Assembly (NCBI GenBank): GCA_944472135.2
Contig: OX235268.1
Span: 9,740,589-9,804,588 of the forward strand
Reading direction: 5' to 3'
From: Trichobilharzia regenti
Taxonomy: Eukaryota; Platyhelminthes; Trematoda; Strigeidida; Schistosomatidae
DNA: 64,000 bases
Shown: positions 1-11,682 of the stretch, piece after piece
Layout: every line of letters starts with the position of its first letter
Position numbering within the stretch: the first letter of the stretch is position 1
Translations under genes and position numbers: made by a program
The notes under the pieces: model-generated
The model's database searches: none
Told to the model about the DNA's origin: nothing
The model's input: the letters and a program-made list of their open reading frames with translations, nothing else

Positions 1-583
1 CTCTGCTCTGCTCTGCTCTTGGAAAATCGACGACAAGTGTATCCAGCCGACCAGTTACCAGTTATCAGTTGGAATAATTCTTACTTTACTTATATTTTGC
101 ATACTTGTTGTTAATTTGGATTGAAGTCAGCCAGCCCAGCCCAGCCCAGCCAGCCGTCTGTCTCTCTCGTCTAACGAAGCTAGATAGCTAGCTAGCTAGC
201 TAGTTGCCTGACAGTGATTATGAATCCCTGAATATTATTGACAAATTACTCACTTGGTAAGTATTTGAAAATAATATTAATAATAATTTTTATAATAATA
301 ATATTAATAATAATAATTTACTTAAACGTGTGTCATATGTTAGTGGAACTCATCATCAACTTGTGGTGTATGAACATCTTTTAGCATTGTCAGTATTAAC
401 AGCAAATCATCTTATATTCAAGGATGCTGATGACTACATGGCATCGTCACTTAAGTAAAAGACAGCGGACGATAGGTATAAGGGGATGGATATTTGTCAG
501 TTGTTTGCGTATTCAATTCTCATTTTCAGGAGATTTATTATTATTATTATATTATATCATATCATATTATAAGTATTATTATT
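1..583. repeat. Simple-sequence leader, no gene
   Basis: The window opens with (CTCTG)n, then short arrays of GCCCA and the self-complementary GCTA (about 182-204), and TAA/TTA trinucleotide tracts at about 270-325 and 536-590. I see no coding frame, RNA gene or recognisable element here. The tracts look like replication-slippage products. Confidence 0.7.
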
Positions 584-1560
584 ATTGTCTCGTTTAATTC
601 CTAGAGGAACACAAGACTACCGGAGTACATCTCCATTGCTTTGGTTTCTCTACCAAAGTTTTCATCACCTGGCTCATCACCACGTCTATCTGTCCACATG
701 CTTTCATCATCTACCCGCATCGCCGCATCACCTCCTCCACTCCATGTGTGTCAACCCCGCCCGCACTGACGACTAACTGACTTGCCGCTCGCTTCCCTTT
801 CGGACGTATTTTTTATGGAACCATGGCCTGGCTGGCGTTTGATGGATGTCAATCACTTGATGATGGTTTGTTTTCTCAGAGTATAGCAAATCCACCAACT
901 GGATTTCTTCCTGCCTACTTGTTGTTGTACAAATGCTTCCTGTTGGCTGGTTCATCGGTTGGTTGGTTCATTGAGAGAGATCCATTCCTGCCTCCCTCCC
1001 TCCCTGTTGCTGATATTTCCTGGTCAGTCGGCCAGCCGGCCATGTGATCTTGAGGAAAGTTTTGCAGTTGTTGCAGCTGTTGATGAAGGTCTGCAGTTTG
1101 TTCATATCGAGTAATGAAAGCTTGCCTTGCTGGCTGGCTTTCCAGATCCATGCTTTCATATCCTTCCGGCCTGCCTGCCTGCCTGCGTGCCTCTTCGATT
1201 CCGTCCTTCCGTCCTTCTGTGGTTGAAATGATGCTTCTCAGTTGTATATGGATGCATATATGTATATATGTCATCGGCGAAATGCAGGTCATCAAATTGT
1301 TTTTGGTATGGATCCGTTTGATGCCTGTCTCTTCGTTGCTCGGCCTCATTGGAGATAGTAGGCAGCCAGCTAGCCAGCCTGCCTGCCTGCCTGCCTACCT
1401 ACCTACCTACCTTTTCCTACTCCCATCTTCTTCTTCTTCTTCGAAGGATTCTGTGAGTTTCCCTGTTTTGTGTGTGTGTGTGTGTGGATTATTTAACATG
1501 CAGCATTTTACTACAACTGGTTGGATGAGGATTTGTACAATTGTTAGTTGACAGCACCCC
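584..1560 (-). mobile_element. RTE-clade (SR2-like) retrotransposon relic, 3' portion
   Basis: Read on the minus strand, this matches the 3' end and part of the reverse-transcriptase region of the better element at 21376-24888. The 'cctagaggaac' segment near the 3' end, the 'ccacatgctttcat' segment, and the region around 'gatagtaggcagcc' and 'catgcagcattt' all align in order. No frame survives. Simple repeats have grown inside it: GCCT/CTAC at 1375-1412, TTC near 1430 and TG at 1469-1486, each where the intact element has ordinary coding sequence. Copy A of the large duplication begins inside this relic at about 1323. Family assignment is by alignment to the other RTE copies in the window. 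Confidence 0.75.
1375..1486. repeat. GCCT/CTAC, TTC and TG microsatellites within RTE relic
   Basis: Tandem GCCT then CTAC (1375-1412), TTC (about 1427-1441) and TG (1469-1486). The counterpart at 34917-35017 has fewer GCCT and CTAC units and a slightly longer TG tract. Confidence 0.85.
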
Positions 1561-1561
1561 T

Positions 1562-1660
1562 TCTTACACCTACACCTACACCTACACCTATAGCTGGCTG
1601 CCTTTACCTATAAAATTATCATGAGATGCAAGGTTAGTAAGCTAGCTAGCTAGCTAGCTT
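1562..1660. repeat. ACACCT hexamer array and GCTA palindromic array
   Basis: The hexamer ACACCT is repeated at 1565-1592 and the self-complementary tetramer GCTA at 1641-1659. Both recur in copy B (35097-35116 and 35166-35183), the hexamer with fewer units. ACACCT is not the TTAGGG-type telomere repeat. Confidence 0.85.
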
Positions 1661-1935
1661 CATTCATGCCAATGAAGTAACGTTTTTATTTCTGTAGTTG
1701 TCATTAATTCTCCCGGAGTAGTAGTTAATGTCAATAAATAAATAATGATTATATATTTCAATAGTTTACACACAATGATAAGTTCTGTTTGTTTGTTTCT
1801 TTGTGTGTTCGTCTTGGTGGTATATTTTGAGCAAAACTACTACTGCCTGAGATCATCACACCAACTCTGTGTGTGTGTGTGTGTGTGTTTTATACTTCGA
1901 CCAAAAGCCAATAAGAACTTAGCATTGTGTGTAAA

Positions 1936-2115
1936 CCGCCAGGGCTGGCTGGAACCCAGCCAGCACCGACCTTCTGGTTGGTTACAAGGCAAGCAAGCAA
2001 GCGTGCTACTGAAGTAAGTGGCCTGAATTAGCTAGGCTGACGAAACAACTGACTGTCCAATACTCCCCTCCCCCATATCCACCCAACTGGTTTTACAAGG
2101 CTTCTTCAGCTCGCT
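1936..2115 (+). repeat. SINE-like relic with degenerate hammerhead-like core
   Basis: This resembles the unit at 3113-3265 in its second half: 'aggctgacgaaac', a 'ctgtcc' near the expected cleavage position, then a C-rich stretch and 'aactgg'. The spacing of the GACGAAAC and GTCC pieces recalls the hammerhead of schistosome Sm-alpha SINEs, but the CUGANGA half is not recognisable, so it should be inactive. A copy lies at about 35455-35645. The family call is tentative. Confidence 0.4.
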
Positions 2116-2120
2116 AACTC

Positions 2121-2216
2121 ATAGATAGATAGATAGATAGATCAAGGCTAATACTAATAAAAATAATAATAATAATAATAATTTCTTCTTCAATTTACTT
2201 CTTCTTCTTCTTCTTC
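2121..2216. repeat. ATAG, AAT and TTC microsatellites
   Basis: Three adjacent arrays: ATAG (2121-2142), AAT (2162-2182) and TTC (2199-2216). Copy B has shorter, partly interrupted versions at 35645-35730. Confidence 0.9.
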
Positions 2217-2664
2217 AAATTAAAAAAAGTCATTATTTATCATCATCTTTTAGGCATAATTTAAAATTCACAATCAAAGGAGGGAGGAGGCAATGACAGA
2301 ATGAATGAATGAATGAATTAAGGAATAATTAATTATATTACATTATATACATTATACAAGGAAGGCATTTAGATGACTAATGACCAAAATAAAAATCAAT
2401 ATGTTCAAAATGACTGCCTCACTGACTACTACTGACTGGATTGATCGATAAATACACACATAGATAGTTAGATAGATAGATGCCTGTATATTTAAAAAGT
2501 TGATCATTGTGCCCTATTATACCTTCTATGAGATTATTATGAGATGTAAGCTGGCTGCTTCATTCCAATGAAGTAACATTTTCATTTCTGTAATTGTAAT
2601 TATGACGGAGTAGGATAATATTAATAATAATAAAAACAAAAAAAGCATTGCAGAATGCTTAACT

Positions 2665-2709
2665 AGTGAGTGAGTGAGTGAGTGCAGTGCAGTGCAGTGC
2701 AGTGCAGTG
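2665..2709. repeat. TGAG and GTGCA arrays
   Basis: Four-base TGAG units run into five-base GTGCA units. Copy B at 36185-36210 keeps the TGAG units but essentially one GTGCA unit, one of the largest length differences between the copies. Confidence 0.9.
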
Positions 2710-2894
2710 AATACTGAGAAATCGCAATGTAAGGCTAGTTAGTGCAAGGATAATTATATAATTGGGCATAATATTAGTTAGTAAATTCAAATAGACAGAC
2801 AGACAGACAGACACACCTACCCAGCACCCAGCCAGCAATTAATCCATCAGCAGCATATATGTTGTTAGTCAGTTAGTCAGTTTTACACGGTGAG

Positions 2895-2927
2895 GTCCAG
2901 TCCAGTCCAGTCCAGTCCAGTCCAGTC
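2895..2927. repeat. AGTCC pentamer array
   Basis: About six and a half AGTCC units. The copy B counterpart (36400-36422) has about four and an interrupting change. Confidence 0.9.
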
Positions 2928-3078
2928 AACTATACGAGGATTGATTTCTCACCGATGATCACTGATTGGTTGATGCCGCAGTCGCGGTAGATGCATCATA
3001 AATTGGTAGAAGTTAGAATTCATGCGTTGGCCATTGTAGTGGGTTGGGTCCAAGTGAATGGTGACTGAATGATATACG

Positions 3079-3114
<36 letters not shown>
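3079..3114. repeat. AGCC tetramer array
   Basis: About nine AGCC units here. The copy B counterpart near 36575-36603 has about five, broken by single-base changes. Confidence 0.9.
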
Positions 3115-3265
3115 TTGTAACCAGAAGGTGTTGGGTTCGAAGCCTGGCACTATGGTGGGTGCTTACTGCCGATGATTCCCAAACTAGGCTGGCTGACGAA
3201 GCAGCTGGCTGTTCAGTACGCCCCCAACGCCCCAGTTATTTTTCAATGCTTCCCTCTAACTGATT
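3113..3265 (+). repeat. SINE-like relic with B-box and decayed hammerhead core
   Basis: A pol III B-box-like GGTTCGAAGCC near 3133-3143 is followed about 35 bases later by CGATGATTCCCAAACTAGG and then GACGAAGC. This is the order seen in the Sm-alpha-type SINE at 8655-8960: B-box, then hammerhead. The first core element reads CCGATGA rather than CUGANGA, so the ribozyme should be dead. The copy B version (36600-36755) reads GACGAAAC at the second core element, so part of the decay is specific to this copy. Confidence 0.45.
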
Positions 3266-3278
3266 GATATCAATCTGT

Positions 3279-3320
3279 GCGTAGCGTAGCGTGGCGTGTC
3301 GTGTCGTGTCGTGTCGTGGT
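3279..3320. repeat. GCGTA/GTGTC pentamer array
   Basis: GCGTA units change to GTGTC units. Copy B (36770-36812) has the same motif order with different counts. Confidence 0.85.
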
Positions 3321-3668
3321 CAAACTCGTAAAAATCAATTTAATCCTCGCTTACAAACCAACTATGGGAATAATAATGCTAATAATAATAATAATAATAG
3401 AATAGGTAGTGCAATGGCTATAGGCTTGTCGACAAGTCAGACAATCACGCACGCACAAACGCACACATGATGTTTCATGATTGGTCTGTTCGAACGAATA
3501 AGATTAATTTTTTATCATCACAGATGTGATGTGATCACAGGTAAGTGGTGGAAATAAGACTACTACTACGACTAATTGCAGTACACCCATCCTGGTGGGG
3601 AGAGAGAGAGGGAGGGAGGGATGACAAATGACTGTCACAGAAGGAGAGGGTGGTGGGTGATTAGTAGT

Positions 3669-3803
3669 TTATTATTATTATTATTATTATTATTATGAAA
3701 CCTGAAAAGCTACAAAGCAAAAAATAAATTCACAAATCAAAAAGAGGGTGGGGTGGTGGTGTTAATGTAGTGTAGTTAGGATTAATATATATATATATAT
3801 ATC
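3669..3803. repeat. TTA and AT microsatellites
   Basis: About nine TTA units at 3669-3696 (about five in copy B) and an AT tract at 3786-3802. Between them lies G-rich simple sequence. Confidence 0.85.
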
Positions 3804-6297
3804 GTCAGTAATAAAATGTTACGAAATTTAATGACAACAATTCAGTTCAGTTATATATATGTACATGAGGTTGAAAATGTAAAACCAATGCAAAAACAAT
3901 TTATCATGAGAAATAGAACAACATATCAGATAGCAGACAGACAGACAGATATGTCGTCGTCGTTTAAGGCACTCACCATTATGATTATATCCACTTCTAT
4001 TATGTGTAGATTATACTTGTCACAAATTACGTTTAACAATATTTGATGATGGTGATAACGTTTTACTTAGCCTGATCCTGATGATGATGACAAGCTGATT
4101 ACTGAAAACAGAACACCAAAATACAAAAAGATATTAGTAGATCAAAATTTTGGGTACATACTACCAGTACTACTACAAGTGAAAACACACTTGGGCAATA
4201 CCTGTCACGAGTGAATGAATGAATGAATGAAATGTAACGAAGAATTTAGATTCTATTTCGCTAAAAATTAAAACGAATCAAACTGATTGTGTGGGGTGGG
4301 GTGGGGGAAATTGAAATGTCACAAGATAGTTGAAATAGGATACTTGTCATATATATATATTTAATGGGTAAAATACTGTTTGTTAATAGATGTCGGTTTC
4401 ATTTGCATACCACCACCACCACCACCACCACCACCACTAACGACCACCGTCACATCACATCAGGTCAACACATATATGCAAACCTAACTAACTGACTAAT
4501 TAACTAACTACCTAATACAAACGAAACAAAGGGGGGGAAAGTGTGTGTGTTGGGCTGGGGGTGGGCGTGATGATGTGTTTGGCTAGAGAGCGAGAGGTAT
4601 TCAATGAAAGTCAAGGAACAGTTGTGCCAAACCACGAAACTTTTATTTACTAGAGTAGTTGGAGATTAATAACGCTACTTTTCTGAATACAATGATTAGA
4701 CTAAAATGGCTTACTAATATTGACTTTTGCTAAGTAAAGTTACCAGATTGTCAAACCTTCGAAATGATCAATGCACTAGAAAAACCTGGTTAATGCACTT
4801 TCCAGAAACCACTGTTATCACATTAATTAAAATGCTTGCCCCAAACTCTTTCCCCGAAGTGAAACTATATGTATTTATACATATATACATATGCACAAAA
4901 AATCACTGAGAATCATCGTAGTATACCACCAGTATCATACTGTTACGGTAAAGTAACAAACGGAAAAACAAGAACTTATGTGAGTAGATTATTGTAAGTT
5001 TTTACTGAGTGCCTGAGACTTCTTCACTGAATATTGCTGTAACTGTTCGACAGTGAACAAATTTACTTCTATAGAATTGAACTCTAAACGGTTATCGCTT
5101 CTTCGCTTCCAGAAATAACTTGCCACGGTGATTAAAGAATCTAATGTGGTAGGTGGATTATAAATTTAATAATTTTAGCTACAGTATTCACAAACAAGGT
5201 TTTTATTATATTATATTATATTATAATTAGATGTCATGCAGTTATCACTGCCTTCGTGAGCTCAACCCCTGACCAGGAATTACGCAGCTGTAATGATGAA
5301 TGTGCAAGACATGTATCAGATTGACTTGTAGATTCCGAAACATGATGTTAGAAAAACTTGAAATTCAAAAAAATAGAATCGATTTGAAATAGAATCAAAC
5401 AGGATTTTGTCTTGAATTTCGCTTTCAGTAATAATTTCAATTCAGACGAAATACAAGGATGTATTGTATACTAATCATTGAGAGTATTTGCGAGTCCTGA
5501 GATTTATCCCAGTGGCATATATACTAAATTTTATATCTCATATGAACATTTAACATGGAATTATGAAGTGACAGCGGATACGAGTGTTGATTAAAACGCT
5601 TCTCTTATGTAAACCCATGAAATCAAGTGAATTGATTCATTTTCTGTAGTGCTTCATGCATACGCTCTAAAAGAATGAATCAAGCGATAAAAAGTCAGTT
5701 GTACCTGCTAACCATTTTTTTAAATATTTTTTTTATGGTTACCATGTATGAGTTAGACAAGATAAGGGGTAAGTTAAAACAAGTAAGCACGGATTGACCG
5801 AAAAAAATGGGGAGAATAGCACTTCATTGAAGAATCACTGTAGCTGTCGTTCTGTGTTGCTGACAACCGAACAATAAAGCTGAAAGTTAGTTTTTCCAGC
5901 ATGCAAAATCAAGATGTTCATTTGTGTAATTCTTTCGTAACAACACGCTGCACTAAAACCTTCACTGTAGCTTTTCAAACGTTCTGCTGTGTTTTTTAGA
6001 TTGCCGAAGAGAAATCCTTTGAAAATACAACCAAATTTTTTTTGTCAAGTGAACTGATAATTAATTGAAACCGAAATATTTTGACTTATTTTTGACATTA
6101 AATTCGTACTTTCTTCAAAATTTGTTGATCCTACTTCTTGCTAAGTCATAACTTTCTATTTTGAACACGGTTTTATTTTTCATTGTTATTGCATGTTCAA
6201 ATTATTCAGTGAATAATTAGGAATTTCATGGAGTTTACTGTCATATGATCCTATTTAACATAATATAATTTCAACCTTTATTTTAGTTGTCTGATTG
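3804..6297. other. AT-rich duplicated DNA without recognised genes
   Basis: This contains a CAC array (4409-4437), a G-rich tract near 4532-4563 and short AT tracts. Frames of 60-76 codons here recur in copy B, but only because the DNA is duplicated; they have no recognisable motifs. At 4600/4601 copy A is continuous where copy B has an extra 10.3 kb. Confidence 0.7.
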
Positions 6298-7738
6298 GTT
6301 TTTGGTCAATCTCGCCTAATTTACTACCTTGCTAGTTTTCTAGCCTGTCTCAAGCCAGTGTAAATACGGAGAGTTGTGCGTGGGGCTAGCTAACCTACAT
6401 CACTAAACTTATCAAACTGCTCGAGAAACTGCAACGTAAAGAAAGTATATTAGAAGTACAAAAAATCCGAAGAACACCCTTATTCTCTTCTGGTATCGGA
6501 GAGGCTAAGTGACACAAAACATTGGTGAAAGTCTTCAGGAAGCCAGTCAGCCAGCCGATGTATCTTCTCTCTCTCTTAGTGGAAGCAAGAATAAGAATGT
6601 GAACCTGGAATGTCCGTACAGCGTACGAAGTCGGGTGGAAAGGCTGCCTCTGTAGCCAACTAAATGCAAAGAGATGGCTTAGCAGTGATGGGAATTTTTG
6701 AAAGTAGATCGAATGGATGTAGACTGTCAAAATTGTCAACTGCAGTGTAAGTAATCTACTCCGGTCTGGTCAACCAGACGACAACCACGAAAACAATGGG
6801 TGGCCATTATGATGTCATCAGTTGCAGCCAAATTCCTAATGCGGCGGAAATCAATTTCCTCATGTAGGATCATGACATCAAGATTGAAATCAGTGGCTGA
6901 AAAGAAGGTCACAATTATCCAATGCTACGCAAACTGCTACAAACAACGCGCAAGAAGAGAAGAAGCAAAATTCTGACAGACAATACAAACAGTAATGGAC
7001 AACATCCCAAATGGTGACATCAAAATCCTCATGGCCGATATGAATTCCAACAGAACTGGGAGCAGATAATACAGGAAGAGAACTCTTCATGAACAGAGAG
7101 ACTGACTCAGATAGATGAATCCGAACGGAGAACTCTTCACAGACCTCTGCGCTTTTAGTGATTCGGTGATTGGAGGCAGTGTGTAGAGATACAAGGATAA
7201 ACACAAAGCAAAGTGGCTTTTCCCTGACGAATACCTCAACAGACCAGAAAGATTTCATCTCAATACTGCTGAATTAGGTGGAGACGCAGCCTGTTGGATA
7301 CAAAGTCGAGAAGGGGACCAGATGGGGTCTGACCGTCATCAACATCACGAACCTTCAGGGCGAAGATGAAATCCCTGAAAACAACCGGAGAAAGGTCACT
7401 GTAATTTAAGTTCAGCATTGAGAACCTGAAGGATAACGCTACAAAAGCTGCCTTCACTACAGAAATCAGAACGAAGACAGACATACTTAGTGGGGTCGCT
7501 GGGGAACCCCGCGTGGAAGAACACCAGAACTAATTCTCTGAAGGTGATGTTCAAGGAAACGTGTACAAATGCTTTAGTGAGAAAGAAAAGACAAGACAAT
7601 GAATGGCTCTCAACGTATGCTTGGAAGCTTATCGAGAAGGGAGGATAGTGGAGGAGAAGATGACTCAATGCGAAGATAGACAACAGAAGGAGAAGCTAAG
7701 TTCAATGCATACTGCTCAGAACAGAAGGGTACTAATGA
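6298..7738 (+). mobile_element. RTE-clade relic: leader and endonuclease domain, 3' half missing
   Basis: The plus strand carries a decayed copy of the RTE 5' leader ('gctagttttc...cctgtctcaagcc', matching the leader near 56080) followed by an AP-endonuclease-like domain. Fragments recognisable in shifting frames include TWNVR, then DNIPNGDIKILM and ADMNSN, equivalent to the GDMNAK motif of better copies. The match ends near 7738, in the linker before the reverse transcriptase. Losing the 3' half is not what 5'-truncating retrotransposition produces, so a later deletion is likely. The duplicate is at 50090-51512. Reading frames on the opposite strand here are shadows. Confidence 0.75.
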
Positions 7739-8654
7739 AATAAATAAACACCATATAACAGCATAACAGTATTTCCTTTCGTCCTAATTTTTAAGTTGTT
7801 GTCTTTCTCATTGAAACAAACTTTGGTAATACAGTTGGGCTTCAAAGTAGGCAAAATAATTATATGCAGACATTTTTGTTGATGTTATAAAGACGGCACA
7901 TTTCTAAAGCTGACAAACTGTGATATGATGTTTAATTAACCCTAACGGAATATAACAGCTATGAAGCCTTACAAGTTTCATGATGTGTTATGATGAAATT
8001 AACCTTACAAACACATGATCTTAGGCGTTAACTGTGTCAATATGTCACACACATATACCTCAGTTACAGTGAAAACGGTTACATTGCTATCACATTTACA
8101 ATTTTACTATTCTAATAAGTCTCAACCATTGTTTGCTTTTGCCCTCTATTTTCTATTGCGTTCAATGGCATCAGCACAAACTGTTTACAATGAAATGTTA
8201 GGCATTCTCATACAGAAAGTGTATTTTGTAGAACAAGTATGAACATGAATGTCTACGATGGAAATTGAAATATATATCTAATCAGTGTGTTTATATGTCA
8301 GGTAATAATTACACATGGAGAGTATTCCATTAGATGCTTTTCTACGTTTCCTCTGTGTAGTTAAAAAAACACTGAAATTCTGATATACCCACGAACTTCA
8401 AAGCCAAACAGAAGTGGAATAAACAACGAAATCTCTTTGGAAAACAAATCACAAGAGGAAATCTACTTGATTAATGACGCAACCCAGCCCACAACTGGAT
8501 AAAATCATTTCTCCGTGATAGAAATCAGGCAGGTAAATTTGGCTCAATGACCTCTGGGCCCAGAAGTCCTCCTTGCAATTCAAGGATATAAACCTCTCAG
8601 ACTCGAATCTGTATTAGAACTGTATCTGAATATTACTGTACAGAGTATTACTGT
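7739..8654. other. Unassigned AT-rich DNA
   Basis: No recognisable gene or element. A short tandem 'attactgtacagagt' occurs near 8629-8660. A 62-codon frame present in copy B (52086-52274) is broken here by a one-base difference, so it is unlikely to be coding. Confidence 0.6.
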
Positions 8655-8960
8655 ACAAGTTTAATTGGATTTGAATTTTTCCCGTTGATTGATTGGACCG
8701 AAGTGCTCGGTCTCAGGTTGACATGTCAGCTTCTCGTGCAGATGCTTCGACGATGCCTGGGTATTTAGTTAGTATTTAATTCGTGTATGGTAACTAGCTG
8801 TGGAATCCAGGATGCGCATTTCGTCTTATTTGGGACTCGTCAGCTGGATGTGCCTGTATTTCTCAGTAAGTGACGATTTTTCCCACCGAGTAGTGGGTTC
8901 GAAGTTCGGTTGAAATAAGTAATGAGAACGTGTTGACGTGCATCCAAAATCTTACGAACT
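8655..8960 (-). repeat. Sm-alpha-type SINE with hammerhead ribozyme, copy A
   Basis: On the minus strand a B-box-like ACTTCGAACCC (8889-8899) precedes a hammerhead core (8849-8805). After that comes a tail ending in segments such as GACCGAGCACTTCGGTCC, which can form a small hairpin. Schistosome Sm-alpha elements are known pol III-type SINEs with a self-cleaving hammerhead. Assignment to that family rests on the hammerhead arrangement and B-box; the exact ends are estimates, and I could not identify a convincing A-box. Confidence 0.7.
8805..8849 (-). ncRNA. Hammerhead ribozyme (schistosome type), copy A
   Basis: A self-cleaving RNA motif, read on the minus strand. Stem I strand ATCCAG (8849-8844) is followed by the invariant core CTGACGA (8843-8837). 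Stem II is GTC/GAC with loop bases CCAAATAA. Next comes GAA, then stem III AT-GCGC-AT, cleavage-site C (8811), and the other stem I strand CTGGAT (8810-8805). Stem I pairs perfectly over six bases. The cleavage triplet is AUC, which fits the NUH rule. The stem III U-A pair replaces the C-G pair I recall in the well-studied schistosome ribozyme, a compensatory change. All invariant core bases are present, so activity is plausible. Copy B is identical in sequence (52621-52577). Confidence 0.85.
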
Positions 8961-11682
8961 CATTCGATGGTTATATTCTGACCCCGCATTCTCCGTTCGA
9001 CATTTTGTATAGATTGATTCACAGTCATTCTCGTTCCTCACTGAAATCAATCACAGTGTGTTAATTATGCTGATTCATTGACACTCTGCATGTTTAACGG
9101 GCTGCTAACTGCTGTGGTGAGCCTCTTGCAGATTGTATCAATGAAAACATTGTTGTCCGTAAACTACCCAACATTTTACAAGCTATTTTATACTTCTGCG
9201 CACCATATCGACGACATGTAACGCAGCCTACAGTTGTTGTGCTCATTTTCGACAAATTCAAATAATAATGCTGTCTGGGATGATGTCATGTTAATTGTTT
9301 TCATCCATGTAAAGCATGCTTACTGTCACCATTCCATTACCTTTCCTTGTATATATATCCTGTGTTAGTGAGAAATTGTAAACATTCCTACTCCATGTAT
9401 ACATTATTATCGTATTCATGATGCCCATAAACTATAATCTGGAATGAACAAAATATGAGAATATATTATCATTATTATTTTAATTTCACTCCACCGTCCA
9501 AACATTACAAACGTAGAAAGCAGCATTACTATACATATGCAAAGTTGTTTATGACAAGTGTTGACTTAATGTTCAAGTAATTAGTAATATTAATTTGATG
9601 TATTCTCAGTATGTCTCCTGATTATTTTGACCTGTTTGAGTGAGTGGATTCCATCTGACAACGGTCAATCTTCTTCTCAGATTAATTTGAGGGTGGTATG
9701 GAAATTGACATTGTCTACTTGGTGGCACCAACAGTCACATGTTTTTTTTTACATTTTTTGCAGTTTTATTCATTTCCGTTTCAAGTGGAACATAATGTAT
9801 CAAGCTTTGAACTCTAGCTTTTCATTAATAGTGGTGCTATTATTTTATAAACCGCTGGGTTTCCTTTTTAAAGGAAATTCCAAATGGCTAAGCGAGGTTT
9901 AAGCGAGGATCAAAACCTGAAACACTTTGGAAGTTATCGAGTGTCCAACGGCTGAACCCCAGAATCCCCGTATATATATATATGTTAGGTTGAAGTGATA
10001 TGATTTTCAGAGATAATATAAAAAATTGCAGACGAATGGGTACATGTCTTTCACACAATTTGTGAAAAATCATTACTAAACATTCATAAAAAATAAAAGG
10101 TTTGTGTTAGTAAAACGTTAGTTGTCATTCGCTGTTCATAGTTATCGCTATTCACAGTGTGAATCGATAACATTGATATATGTGATTCTGAGCATAAATG
10201 GAATTTACGGTGTTTCTTTAAGATATTACAAGATATTTCAGGTAATTTGTGGTTACACCGGTAGATTTTCACGGTAACATTTTTCATTGCGCCTGAATAC
10301 TTTATTTAGCACTGGTACAAAGAATCTGGTGATCTGATGACCGATTAATCCTTCTAAATTTATCAACGAAAACAACTAATTTATCATGTTTTTCAGTATT
10401 TTAATCATTCCACTCTATTTGACGGGGAACAAATCATAAAAGCGTTTGTGCATGTCACAGAAATATAAACTTTTGTTTACCCCGTTCAAGATAATCACAT
10501 GATGATCTTGTTTTTATGGATGATTATCGAAAACAAATTTGTCTGATTTAATTGGTTGTTATCTGAAATGATGACGACATGGAACGGAACAGAAAATTGT
10601 TTTCACCAATAACACTACTAATATTATACAAAAATCCGTTCTAAGAAATTACAGATTTTTCGAATGTCTGAAATTATAGTTGATGATAACAAACGGAACA
10701 TGGATTTTTCGAAACTTAGGATAGATTTTGTTGAATATTTTCAGAGGATGAACAGACTAAATAAAAATCCGAAAACTCTGCGTTTGTGCCCATCCCTGTA
10801 GTGAACTGCACCATCTCCTCAAATTCATAAATCCTTCTGAAATCTGATAAAAATCGTCACAAAGGAAGACCACTACAAAATTTGTCCTAATTTTTTGAAG
10901 TTATGATAATGAAAAATTATTGATGACAACAGACCACAGTATGATTCGTTACCTAAATGAGAGTGTCACATTTCTCAACCGAAAACTACGCCTAGTGATT
11001 GAAGCTGGATTCCCGCCGATGGATATACTCTTAGATTGCACCTTGTTCATTACGTGGCAGTTTCTGAAGCTAATAATCTTACCACACATGAATCAGCATC
11101 ACCACGATATATATGTTAACTTCTAAGCCACTTGACCACTAGAGCCACCTGATTTGCAATGGTTTTCTGTTAATTTACATATCCTGCTGATGGCAGACTA
11201 CTTCGTAGGGAAACGAAAAAAAGATTGAAGACCACAATTAAAAGTAGAGCAGCCATTTGCGACTTTCGAAACGTAATGGATGCACTAAGCGAATATTTTC
11301 CAAGGATATCGTAGTCACCTTAATGAAACGCACTTGAAAAGTCAGAGTTAGATGAAGGAAGGTTGTGAACTTGATTTTATTTTACCAAGTATCTGAATGA
11401 TGCTTGTAACAAATATTAGGTAAGAAAGTATGCTGAATAATTCCATTGCGGATGTTGAGCAGTCACTGTATCCAATTGTAAAAGACCTTCTTTGTGTGTG
11501 AATGTCTGTGCTACTCAATATCACTCAGCACACCGAATTCAAGTGACACTATTGTAACGGTAGAAAAAGAAGCATTCCGTTTAAAAATTTTTATTTGGAA
11601 ATTGATATTACTATAATACGAAATTATGTAAACACAATCTTCAACTCACTATTGACACAGATTTTCCTGTGTTTCTTCGTGG
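8961..11682. other. Unassigned AT-rich duplicated DNA
   Basis: No gene or element recognised. Small frames at 10084-10287 (minus) and 10920-11126 (plus) are nearly identical in copy B, but so is the surrounding non-coding DNA, so conservation is uninformative. At about 10637 copy A lacks 354 bases found in copy B (54434-54787). Confidence 0.65.

Noticed and set aside
1562..1594. Internal telomere repeat
   Set aside because: The unit is ACACCT, not the TTAGGG/CCCTAA type, and it is only about five units long.
3079..3114. CRISPR-like or satellite array
   Set aside because: It is a plain four-base tandem repeat without spacers; all nearby arrays are microsatellites.
10084..11126. 67- and 68-codon frames nearly identical to those at 53862-54065 and 55072-55278
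   Set aside because: The surrounding non-coding DNA is equally conserved because of the duplication. The products have no recognisable domains.
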